Source of the DNA: CAWHMN01 sp051001135
Lineage (GTDB): Bacteria > Acidobacteriota > Terriglobia > Terriglobales > Acidobacteriaceae
Reading direction: 5' to 3'
Length of the DNA stretch: 37,203 bases
Assembly (NCBI GenBank): GCA_051001135.1
Contig: JBPCNO010000086.1
Span: 1 to 37,203 of the forward strand
The position numbers and the translations under genes were made by a program. Each line of letters opens with the position of its first letter. Position 1 is the first letter of the stretch. Shown here in pieces: positions 1 through 6,674 of this stretch. The notes below the pieces were generated by a model. It saw only the letters and a list, made by a program, of their open reading frames with translations, did not search any database and had not been told where the DNA came from.

Positions 1-243
1 AGACAATGGCTCTTTTCATACCAAGGGCGCAGTTCCGTGTGCTCCCCTTCCGGGATGCCCGCTTGCTCCTGCTTCGGACTAAACCTGGCGAGCTGTTTCA
101 ATCTGGCTACAGGCATGTAGGCGGAAAGAAGCTTCTGGCTGGTGTAGCGATGGGCAGTGGAGACAAGCGCAGCCCTCGACAAGTATCCTCAACTCTCAGG
201 CGTGAGAGAGCCTGCAAGCGCTCTTCTAGGGAGGGCCGAGCCT

Positions 244-1224
244 ATGAGTGCTGCCGCCGTGCCGAGCCCCGTTCCTGCGAATAAACTTCCGAGGAAGTCT
301 CCTTGGCGCTTGCATGTCACCTCGGTCACTACACTCCTGAAGCGCGTCTGGACCTCCGCCTATGAAGACGGCGTGTATAACCGGGCGGCGGAACTCGCCT
401 ATTTCTTCTTCCTATCGTTATTTCCCGGCGTCATCTTCATTACCACTCTGCTCGGCCTCGTCTTCAAATCAAACACGCAGTTGACCGGGCTGCTGCTTCA
501 ATACCTCAGCACCACGCTGCCCGGCTCGGCATTTGAGCTCATCCGCCAAGTCATCACGGAAGTCACTCGCTCCTCCGGCAGCGGGAAGCTCACCTTTGGC
601 ATCTTGGCCGCACTCTGGACGGCCAACTCCGGTATGAACGCGCTCGAAGACGCGCTCAATGCTGTCTACAAGGTTAGGGAGTCGCGCCCCTTGTGGAAGA
701 CCTACGGCATCGCGCTCATCCTCACCGTCTTAGCATCGCTGCTAATCATCTCTGCCCTGACGATCTTTCTGTATGGCGGTCAACTCGTCCAGGTGGTCTC
801 AAGTACCGTGGGACTGAAACCAATCTTCTACTGGACGTGGAGAATCGCGCAGTGGCCTATCGCTCTCCTCTTTGTTTCGATGGTTGCGTCGCTCGTTTAC
901 TATGCAGCGCCGAACTTGAAGCAACGCCGCTGGCAATGGCTGAGCCCCGGCGCGGTGTTCGCTACGCTCGGTTGGCTCGCGGCCTCGGGACTGCTGCGAC
1001 TCTACTTCCATTTCTTTACGACTTACGCGAAGACCTACGGCTCGCTTGGCGCCGTCATGGTGCTGATGACTTGGCTTTACGTCACGGGCATCATGTTGTT
1101 GCTCGGCGCTGAAGTCAACATGGTCATGGAAAAGGCGGCGGTCCGCGCCCACTCGGTTCCACCTGAAGATCAACCCCGGGGCACTATCCCGGACGCGGAG
1201 CCGTATACCAACCCATCCCATTAG
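244..1224 (+). CDS. YihY/virulence factor BrkB family membrane protein
   Basis: This is an inner-membrane protein of the YihY/BrkB family (once mis-annotated as RNase BN). Its transport or envelope role is not settled. The 326-residue product begins with a hydrophilic tail, followed by the family hallmark: an amphipathic stretch ending in NRAAELAYFFFLSLFP that leads into the first membrane helix (about residues 52-74). Further hydrophobic segments lie near 119-131, 154-178 and 200-290, for about six helices in total, and the C-terminal tail is polar. I chose the ATG at 244 because AGGGAGGG lies just upstream. An in-frame GTG at 157 would add 29 residues but has no comparable ribosome site and gives an unconvincing N-terminus. 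The gene stands alone, and the downstream region holds no intact gene. The family assignment is secure; the function is not. Confidence 0.9.
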   Translation: MSAAAVPSPVPANKLPRKSPWRLHVTSVTTLLKRVWTSAYEDGVYNRAAELAYFFFLSLFPGVIFITTLLGLVFKSNTQLTGLLLQYLSTTLPGSAFELIRQVITEVTRSSGSGKLTFGILAALWTANSGMNALEDALNAVYKVRESRPLWKTYGIALILTVLASLLIISALTIFLYGGQLVQVVSSTVGLKPIFYWTWRIAQWPIALLFVSMVASLVYYAAPNLKQRRWQWLSPGAVFATLGWLAASGLLRLYFHFFTTYAKTYGSLGAVMVLMTWLYVTGIMLLLGAEVNMVMEKAAVRAHSVPPEDQPRGTIPDAEPYTNPSH

Positions 1225-2352
1225 AGAAGATCGCGCGGGCGGCGAGCACGCGAGAGACACCGGAGACGGCGGTCTATGAGTGCTTGATGACTTCGTGCCG
1301 GTTGCACACTCCTGCGTGTCGGGTACACTCGATCGCCGATAACGTTTCACAGGCCGCCTAGGAACTTCTCCGGGAGCGAATATCAAGCTGCTCGCTCATC
1401 TTTCCGGAATGCTGGCTGCCTGGAGTGCAACCCACGTCCCGATCACGCGGCACAGGTTTTTTTGCTAGCAATGGCAGCTGCTGTGCTGAGGGCGTTAGCA
1501 GGGCAAGTTCCGGGTTGCCCTCACTCGGGATACGGAATTCCTCACCCACAACTTGCTGATTGACTCGGCGGTTGATCAAACGAGCAAATCGATGAGCCGA
1601 CGGGGTGAAAGCCTAATCCCTCTTGCCTCTATGCAGAGAGGTTTTACTCCGCTCTCGGCGCGCGCATCGGTTCGGTGGATGCTGCGCCGTGTGAGCGCCT
1701 CATTCTTGAGGGAGGCGGCAAGTGTGCCTTTCAAGATCAACTCCTTCGCCCTCGACTCAACGTCGGTGAAGGTACATCCGGACCCTGTTCCAGGGCAGAC
1801 GATTATCCTAGCTCGACGGCTTCTCCTGGGCACCTGGGCGGATTGGTACGGCGCTGTCGATAGCGCTCGGCTGTGCGTAGTCCTGTGCGGAAGCCCTGCT
1901 GCGGGTTACCGTTCCTGGATACCAAGGTGTGACTCTCTGAAGAAACGGATCTGTAGCGCACTCATCCCAAATGGATTCGAGATCTTGCACCGTCAGACCC
2001 AAGGTAGGCCCAACAATGACATCGAGCTCACGGATGGCCTTCTTCTTCTCCAATTCCAGCGATTCCGGATGAAATCTCTCTAAAGTGGTGTTCCCGACCG
2101 CAATCTCTCCTGAGAGGAATAAGGAACGAACACACTCAGAAGATCACTCTTGTCGATCCGCTGACCAACAAGGACCTGGAGTGCCCGGTGCAGGCCTGTG
2201 CAGCCATTCCACCGCTAAGCTCCACCAAGTCGAACAAGCCCATCCGAGATTCGCCCCGCGGCCGCCATTCAGGGTGCGCAGGTTATAGCAATGGTCGCGT
2301 CGACCGGGAACATTTCGAAACTGTCACGGCAGACCAGTCCGGAAACGCCTGC
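1225..2352. other. 1.1-kb stretch without an intact gene
   Basis: Several open frames of 60-176 codons exist on both strands here, but none has a convincing ribosome site, sensible composition or recognisable family. The only protein-like text is a minus-strand frame at 1808-2143, described separately. No tRNA, inverted-repeat pair of insertion-sequence type, or strong terminator is apparent. The stretch looks like decayed accessory DNA between BrkB and the SnoaL-like gene. Confidence 0.5.
1808..2143 (-). pseudogene. Decayed coding remnant, possibly of a restriction-modification protein
   Basis: This minus-strand frame is open for about 111 codons between stops and has no ATG near its beginning; the first usable start is a TTG at 2053. 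It contains the protein-like text RFHPESLELEKKKAIRELD and then VIVGPTLGLTVQDLESIWDE. The pattern of a basic helix, then E-L-D-x-x-V, then L-G-L-T-x-x-x-L, resembles the C-terminal part of Eco57I-like restriction/methyltransferase proteins, where a 'vElDvLVa.aLGLtleeL' stretch is common. That resemblance is from memory and unverified. The last 40 residues read as random sequence. No other part of such a gene is present nearby, so if the call is right this is an orphan fragment. Confidence 0.28.
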
Positions 2353-3024
2353 TCATTGCACTCGCTTCCAGATGACGTCCTCGTTGTTGCGGCGGTCGTA
2401 GAGCGCGTCCACTCTGCCCGAAGTATCGCGATGGAAAAGGATGCGTCCTTCCACTCCGGTGCGGAAGAAGAGATCACCGGATTCAGCAAGCAGCTTCGTC
2501 TTCGCGCCCACCCCGCGCTGCACGAAGAGATCGTTGCCTGCCCGCGTAACCGTGCGGCGATTGCCGGCTGAAAGTTCGTAGGTTCCGGTGTAGTCGTTCA
2601 GATGCGCGACATCGGTGGCGCCTTGTGCCGGATCTTCGTAGTAGCGCATGGTCTGGCTAGCCGCAATCTGCCAAGTTCCATCGCGATAGAGCCATGTGTC
2701 CACGGAGTGATATCGCGCGCGCAGTTCCTGGCCGAAGATCGTTTCCGTCTCATCGCACTCGTAGGCCAGCACGGCCACGCCGGGACCGGAGATGACGTGT
2801 GGATGGACGACCTGAATGGTGCCGCCATAGCCAGCAGGCATCGGCTGGAGGTCTGCAAGAAGCGCCCTTTTGTCCATCGCGCGGCCCTTCTCGTCGTACA
2901 CCATCGCGTCCTCAGCATAGTAGGCCTTCCAAGGTGTCTGATCGCCGGAGGTCACAGCGTCGTACATCTGCTGCGTGCGTCGCATGAGCTCCGTTTCGGT
3001 TATCGTGGGTGCGACGGCCGGCAA
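2353..3024 (-). CDS. SnoaL/DUF4440-like (NTF2-fold) protein, probably secreted; 5' end apparently frameshifted
   Basis: The 223-residue product has an N-terminal NTF2/SnoaL-type half (about 1-130): TETELMRRTQQMYDAVTSGD, then YAEDAMVYDEKG and a WLYRDGTWQIAASQTM strand, the usual DUF4440 layout. The C-terminal half (about 135-223, YTGTYELSAGNRRTV onward) is a beta-rich domain like the small lipocalin-type modules that often follow it. No catalytic residues can be assigned. The only start in this frame is a TTG at 3024. An ATG at 3094 in the neighbouring frame encodes a signal-peptide-like run (MKPIHTVAYLCIT...ASLTASAFAG) that ends just where this frame takes over. The natural gene was therefore probably secreted and is now out of frame by one base, or the sequence has an indel. 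Domain calls are moderate confidence; the function is unknown. Confidence 0.65.
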   Translation of the reverse strand: MPAVAPTITETELMRRTQQMYDAVTSGDQTPWKAYYAEDAMVYDEKGRAMDKRALLADLQPMPAGYGGTIQVVHPHVISGPGVAVLAYECDETETIFGQELRARYHSVDTWLYRDGTWQIAASQTMRYYEDPAQGATDVAHLNDYTGTYELSAGNRRTVTRAGNDLFVQRGVGAKTKLLAESGDLFFRTGVEGRILFHRDTSGRVDALYDRRNNEDVIWKRVQ

Positions 3025-3167
3025 AAGCGGACGCAGTCAGAGAAGCATCGGACCAGGTGATGCAGAGATAAGCGACTGTGTGGATAGGTTTCATCGTGAG
3101 ATTGTCCAAATTACCACCAGTCGGTTACTCTAACGATCGTTTTTCGTGACCACTCCGCCGACGGTTC

Positions 3168-3198
3168 TTGAAACATCCTGGTTCGAGACGCTTAAGAT
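3168..3198 (+). promoter_or_regulatory. Possible sigma-70 promoter for a small gene at 3235
   Basis: TTGAAA (3168-3173) and TTAAGA/TAAGAT (3192-3198) are spaced 18-19 bases apart. They lie about 25 bases ahead of a full Shine-Dalgarno (AGGAGG, 3223-3228) and the ATG at 3235. The elements are individually imperfect, but the arrangement promoter, ribosome site, start codon is complete. Confidence 0.3.
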
Positions 3199-3234
3199 CT
3201 GATCGTCGCGCATCGAGTCTTCAGGAGGCTCGAG

Positions 3235-3414
3235 ATGATGTTTGTTGGGGTCGAGCACCAGCAGACCGCCGGAGCAGTTCAATTTGACAGCCAACACTGG
3301 ACAACTGGGCAGCCACCCTGGTACGCGGAGGGGATGCAATGGCGATGGACGGGCGCGAAGCTGACGGGACCTACCTGGTATCACAGGATGAGTGCTGCGG
3401 ACACATGCTGCTGA
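3235..3414 (+). CDS. Small hypothetical protein (59 aa) with strong ribosome site
   Basis: ATG at 3235 follows AGGAGG with a six-base gap, one of the best ribosome sites in the window. The 59 residues begin MMFVGVEHQQTAGAVQFDSQ and are rich in Trp (WTTGQPPWYAEG, WRWTG, TWYH). They look like real protein rather than GC-biased noise, and end in DTCC. A second small frame (3339-3551) overlaps its 3' half in another reading frame and has its own GGAGGGG site. Either these are two overlapping small genes or one gene broken by a frameshift near 3340-3410. I recognise no family. No membrane segment or signal peptide is present. Confidence 0.35.
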   Translation: MMFVGVEHQQTAGAVQFDSQHWTTGQPPWYAEGMQWRWTGAKLTGPTWYHRMSAADTCC

Positions 3415-3551
3415 TACCGACCGGTGAAGAGGATGTGTACGAATGGGACTCGGCGCGAGGTCGGCGGTTCGGGTCCGAGGAGGATGCACTTGTTTGGCAT
3501 GACGAGACATGCTCGGAGAAGCGGGCTTTCCTGCAGCGGCAGAGGCGGTGA
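3339..3551 (+). CDS. Small hypothetical acidic protein (70 aa)
   Basis: Starts at ATG 3339 with GGAGGGG eight bases upstream; a second in-frame ATG follows at once. The product is acidic in its middle (SQDECCGHMLLIPTGEEDVY, then GSEEDALVWHDET) with a basic tail ending in LQRQRR. It has two adjacent cysteines but no clear metal motif. It overlaps the end of the 59-residue frame at 3235-3414, so the pair may be a single gene interrupted by a frameshift. No homologous family comes to mind, and the call rests only on the ribosome site and natural-looking composition. Confidence 0.35.
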   Translation: MAMDGREADGTYLVSQDECCGHMLLIPTGEEDVYEWDSARGRRFGSEEDALVWHDETCSEKRAFLQRQRR

Positions 3552-4059
3552 GCAATCGTCAAGGCAGCGGTGCGAGTTGGCGTGAGCTCCCGGCGACGAA
3601 TCGTTTGCCGTATCAGACACGAGGTGTTCGCGAAAATGCGGATCCAACAGTGATAAGCTGACCCGTCCCAGAATTTCCGGGCATCTGCAACCTGCCGCAG
3701 TCTTCGCAGCAGCGCTAGTGGGGGTGAACGGCTGCGGGCCAGTGTTTGCAAAGCAGAACACCGGCGCAAACGGAGCAGGAAAGATGGCGCGGCAGCACTA
3801 CCTCTTCGACGATCCGACCTGTGAGATCATCTTCGTGACGAGCCTGGGGAGGGCATACCAGTGCGCTCGGGAGCTTAGAACCTCAGCTCGGATCAGCACC
3901 GGACGGGTATGAAGCCCTTGGAACGAACCGCTTAGCAAAAGTTTTTTCTCGGGTAACAGGTTCTGGGTCGCCAAGTGCACCCAGTAGCAGATCTGCAGGC
4001 GTCGTCGCCGGTAAGAACTGAGAACTGATCAATTGCGGGGCCACGACGCGCGTCCAAAC
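3552..4059. other. Intergenic stretch with one doubtful tiny frame
   Basis: The only candidate gene is a 42-codon frame at 3784-3912 (+), starting MARQHYLFDDPTCEIIFVTS and preceded by GGAGCAGGAAAG. The ribosome site is fair, but the length is too short to support alone. A T-run at about 3940-3947 lacks a good hairpin before it, so I do not call a terminator. Nothing else is recognisable. Confidence 0.35.
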
Positions 4060-4896
4060 TCAGGCGCTCGGCTGCGCCGCCTTTGCCTTCCCGCTGGCTG
4101 GAAGTTCATTCCACTTCTTGAGGTAGTCCGCCGGCATCTCTTCCGGCGAGTTGTATGCTTCCAGCTTCAGGAGTTCCATCTCCGCGGCTTGCACCACACT
4201 GAAACTGGATCTTTCGCCGAAATATGCTGCGTTTCCGCGGTCCAGCGTCAGAAGCCACGCAATCTCGATGGAGTAGAATTTGCCCTCTTTGAACTCCATC
4301 ACATCGCTGATGGATTGATTCCACGCCGTGTTGATGGTCGCTTCATGGGAGGAGCGCAAGGAGTTCACAACTTTGTCCTGAAATTGAAGGGAAAGCTCGG
4401 CGCTGGCGCCACCCGCGTCTTTCTTGCCAAGATTGCCGCCGAACTTTCCACCGGCCGTCCAGCTCTGCTCATGTGAGGAACTGCTCTCGATCCCTTTCTT
4501 GCTGGTGAACGCCGTCGAGAAGGAGGAAGTAATGGTGCGCTTAACGGGGCCGTTGAAACGGCGTCCGTCTACGAACTGGAGATCCGACCGTCTCACCTGT
4601 TCCTGACCCTCGCCGTCGAGGAATTTAACCTGCGCCAGATCCAGGGCCCCCGAGCTGGTGACAACAAGGTCGTCCGTCATTTTGAACTTTCTACCGGCTG
4701 AGGCCAACACCTTCGAAGAAAAGATGATGTCGCCAAGCTTTGCTTCTACCTTGATGTCCTGGAACGAATCCTCGCGCCAACCGTCAGATTTGCCGGGGTC
4801 CACGACCCCTTGTGCCAGTCCCAAAGTGTAAACGGTATCGTCGCCCTTAAAAACGCGCCAAAATACCTTTTCACCATAATCGTTCCTGATTCGCAT
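4060..4896 (-). CDS. Hypothetical Ser/Thr-rich beta protein, possibly aerolysin/ETX-MTX2-like
   Basis: The 278-residue product starts at ATG 4896 (MRIRNDYGEK), with GGGAG about nine bases upstream. The frame runs open further back to 5193, but that part lies inside the neighbouring asparaginase gene and reads as noise. The N-terminal 90 residues are beta-rich. At about 117-150 comes a striking Ser/Thr-alternating stretch (ITSSFSTAFTSKKGIESSSS, then HEQSWTAGGKFGG) and later an alternating segment around ATINTAWNQSISDV. Long Ser/Thr-rich amphipathic strands flanking a core sheet are typical of aerolysin-type beta-pore-forming proteins, but the match is one of pattern only. No signal peptide is visible with this start. 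It lies 128 bases downstream of the asparaginase gene on the same strand. Function unassigned. Confidence 0.6.
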   Translation of the reverse strand: MRIRNDYGEKVFWRVFKGDDTVYTLGLAQGVVDPGKSDGWREDSFQDIKVEAKLGDIIFSSKVLASAGRKFKMTDDLVVTSSGALDLAQVKFLDGEGQEQVRRSDLQFVDGRRFNGPVKRTITSSFSTAFTSKKGIESSSSHEQSWTAGGKFGGNLGKKDAGGASAELSLQFQDKVVNSLRSSHEATINTAWNQSISDVMEFKEGKFYSIEIAWLLTLDRGNAAYFGERSSFSVVQAAEMELLKLEAYNSPEEMPADYLKKWNELPASGKAKAAQPSA

Positions 4897-5024
4897 TTTT
4901 GAATACTCCCGGGAAGGATTTCCTTTCTGGCCGGCGAGTATACACCCGGAGCACAAGGCTACCGGCGCGGCGGCTACAGCCGCATTCACCCTGAAACGAT
5001 GCATGGACGGGCTGCATTCTGCCT

Positions 5025-6098
5025 TTATTTCACCCACACCTCCGGCGGCCCGTCTTCTATCTGCCGCGCGTGAAACATGCCTGCCGTGTTGTTGCTCCAG
5101 ATGGGCAATCCTGTTCGGCCAACGACAATTACACCGCCCTCGCCTCCCGGCAGGTCTGTCAGCACCTCGTGAATCAGGTGGTCGGCTGCCCATTCTGGCC
5201 TCCTGCCTGCTTCACATAGAGCGTCAATACTGTGCGCGAGAGACAGACGAATGAAGTATTCTCCTACCCCCGTTCCCGATATCGCACAACCCCGGTCATC
5301 GGCGTAGGTGCCAGCACCGAGAATCGGCGAGTCTCCTACCCTTCCCGGCAGCTTACCCTGCATGCCTCCTGTCGACGTGGCGGCTGCGAGATGCCCAGAG
5401 ACGTCGCGAGCGACAGCGCCCACGGTTCCAAAGCGATGCGACGATCTGATCGAGTCCAAAGGCGAACCACCCGATGAGGGCTCGCTTGGTGCTGGCACCT
5501 CACCAGGCCGGCCGGGTACAGGCCGGTTGCTCCTCCGCATGACCTCTTCGAACTCCTTCCATCGCATTTCGGTGAAGAAGAAGCTCGGCGGCTCCTGCTC
5601 AAGGGCTTGTGCCTTCGAAAACGCATCGGCTCCGGTGCCCACCATAAGCACATACGGCGTGCGTTCCATCACGGCACGCGCCAAGGCGACTGGATGACGA
5701 GTGAAATGAATGCAAGCGACACCTGCTCCCTTCAGATCTTTGCCTTCCATGATGGAGGCATCCATCTCGTTTGTTCCATCGGCTGCAAAAGCCGATCCAC
5801 GCCCCGCATTGAATAAGGGATCGTCTTCCAAAACTTCAACGGCGGTCTGAACTGCGTCCAGCGCCGTTCCGCGTTTCTGCAAAACCGCAGTTCCCGCCGC
5901 CAGGGCACGCGTCAGGGAGCCCCGATATGCCTGGGCTGTCAGCGCATCCATGTTCAACCATTCCGCTTCCCCAGCTCCACCGTGAATCTCGATCGCCCAA
6001 GTTCTAGCAGTTCTCTCTTGAGAGGATTGGCAATTGATCGTCGATGGCTGAGCCGCGAGGATTAGTGCTAACGCAACGGTTTCTCTCCATCTGAACAT
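5025..6098 (-). CDS. Isoaspartyl peptidase/L-asparaginase (Ntn hydrolase), exported
   Basis: This is a plant-type (family T2) asparaginase that removes isoaspartyl residues from peptides and hydrolyses L-asparagine. Such proenzymes cleave themselves before a threonine that becomes the nucleophile. Here that is Thr225 in HRFGTVGAVARD, followed by the substrate-loop motifs TSTGGMQGKLPGRVGDSPIL and GAGTYADD and by CAISGTGVGEYFIR. The alpha subunit carries IHGGAG (about 38-43) and FNAGRGSAF (97-104). Length (357) is normal. The first 23 residues are hydrophobic and look like a signal peptide, so the enzyme is probably periplasmic. The start at ATG 6098 is fixed by a near-perfect AGGAGGTG eight bases upstream. 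The linker before Thr225 is Pro/Ser-rich, as expected for the autocleaved region. Confidence 0.93.
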   Translation of the reverse strand: MFRWRETVALALILAAQPSTINCQSSQERTARTWAIEIHGGAGEAEWLNMDALTAQAYRGSLTRALAAGTAVLQKRGTALDAVQTAVEVLEDDPLFNAGRGSAFAADGTNEMDASIMEGKDLKGAGVACIHFTRHPVALARAVMERTPYVLMVGTGADAFSKAQALEQEPPSFFFTEMRWKEFEEVMRRSNRPVPGRPGEVPAPSEPSSGGSPLDSIRSSHRFGTVGAVARDVSGHLAAATSTGGMQGKLPGRVGDSPILGAGTYADDRGCAISGTGVGEYFIRLSLAHSIDALCEAGRRPEWAADHLIHEVLTDLPGGEGGVIVVGRTGLPIWSNNTAGMFHARQIEDGPPEVWVK

Positions 6099-6477
6099 CG
6101 AGGAACACCTCCTCTCGTCATAGGATAGGGGTTCAATTCTGGGCGCTCATCTTTCACCGGTTCTCGGTTTTCCATAAACTTACATCGCGCGTGCTTCTTA
6201 CGTCTCGGCACGTGGGAAATTTTAAAGCCTCACAACGCACCGGCAAGGCGGCCCGTCTACAAGTGCTCATTGCGGTGCGAAGAAGCTGAACACTCGCACT
6301 CTGTTGCCCTTGTAGGAGAAACCGGACTTCGCTCAGCGGAGGCAGAGACGTCCGGCGACGAATTCTGCCTTTGCCTACTCTCCGAGCATTCTCCGGTGGA
6401 GGCGAATGCCGCAGTTCTCGGCCAAATCGCGATATTTCAGCGTCAGATTGCGTGAACAGGAAGAAACGAAGACTGTC
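6099..6477. other. Intergenic stretch, nothing supported
   Basis: About 380 bases between the asparaginase start and the tRNA-Ser 3' end. The asparaginase ribosome site lies at 6106-6116 on the minus strand. No frame with a credible start, no hairpin-T terminator and no further RNA gene could be recognised; the promoter of the asparaginase gene must lie here but I cannot place it. Confidence 0.4.
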
Positions 6478-6570
6478 TGGCGGAGAGAGAGGGATTCGAA
6501 CCCTCGATAGAGCTTTTGACCCTATAACGGTTTAGCAAACCGCCGCCTTCAGCCTCTCGGCCATCTCTCC
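6478..6570 (-). tRNA. tRNA-Ser(GCU)
   Basis: The minus strand gives a 93-base class II tRNA. The acceptor stem GGAGAGA pairs with TCTCTCC, followed by discriminator G and an encoded CCA. The D arm is TGGCCGAGAGGCTGAAGGC. The anticodon arm GCGGT-TTGCTAA-ACCGT places GCT in the loop. A long variable arm of the kind seen in serine tRNAs follows, and the T arm contains GGTTCGAATC. It reads AGC/AGU codons. It stands alone, divergent from the permease gene. Confidence 0.95.
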
Positions 6571-6599
6571 CGCTCGGCAGGTGTATGCGTGCTGCCCGA

Positions 6600-6605
6600 A
6601 TTATA
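6600..6605 (-). promoter_or_regulatory. Candidate -10 box (TATAAT) of tRNA-Ser
   Basis: A perfect TATAAT on the minus strand lies 29 bases upstream of the tRNA 5' end, which leaves a short leader for RNase P to remove. No good -35 is seen at 17 bases. Confidence 0.45.
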
Positions 6606-6674
6606 GCTGAAGCGCGGCGGAAGCCAGCGGATGCGGAGCGCCGTTCGTCGCCCGCGTGCGATAGAGTCTCTCCT

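Noticed and set aside
1..243. 92-codon frame at the left edge
   Set aside because: Arg/Ser/Gly-rich random composition, no ribosome site, and it overlaps the supported BrkB start.
1553..2083. 176-codon plus-strand frame in the region after BrkB
   Set aside because: No ribosome site, Arg/Ser/Cys-rich random composition, and the opposite strand holds the more protein-like fragment.
3718..3912. 64-codon GTG-start frame
   Set aside because: Poor start, Gly/Ala-rich beginning; only the inner 42 codons have a ribosome site, too little to call a gene.
4897..5193. N-terminal extension of the Ser/Thr-rich protein into the asparaginase gene
   Set aside because: Arg/Ala-rich noise overlapping the asparaginase 3' end; the ATG at 4896 has its own ribosome site.
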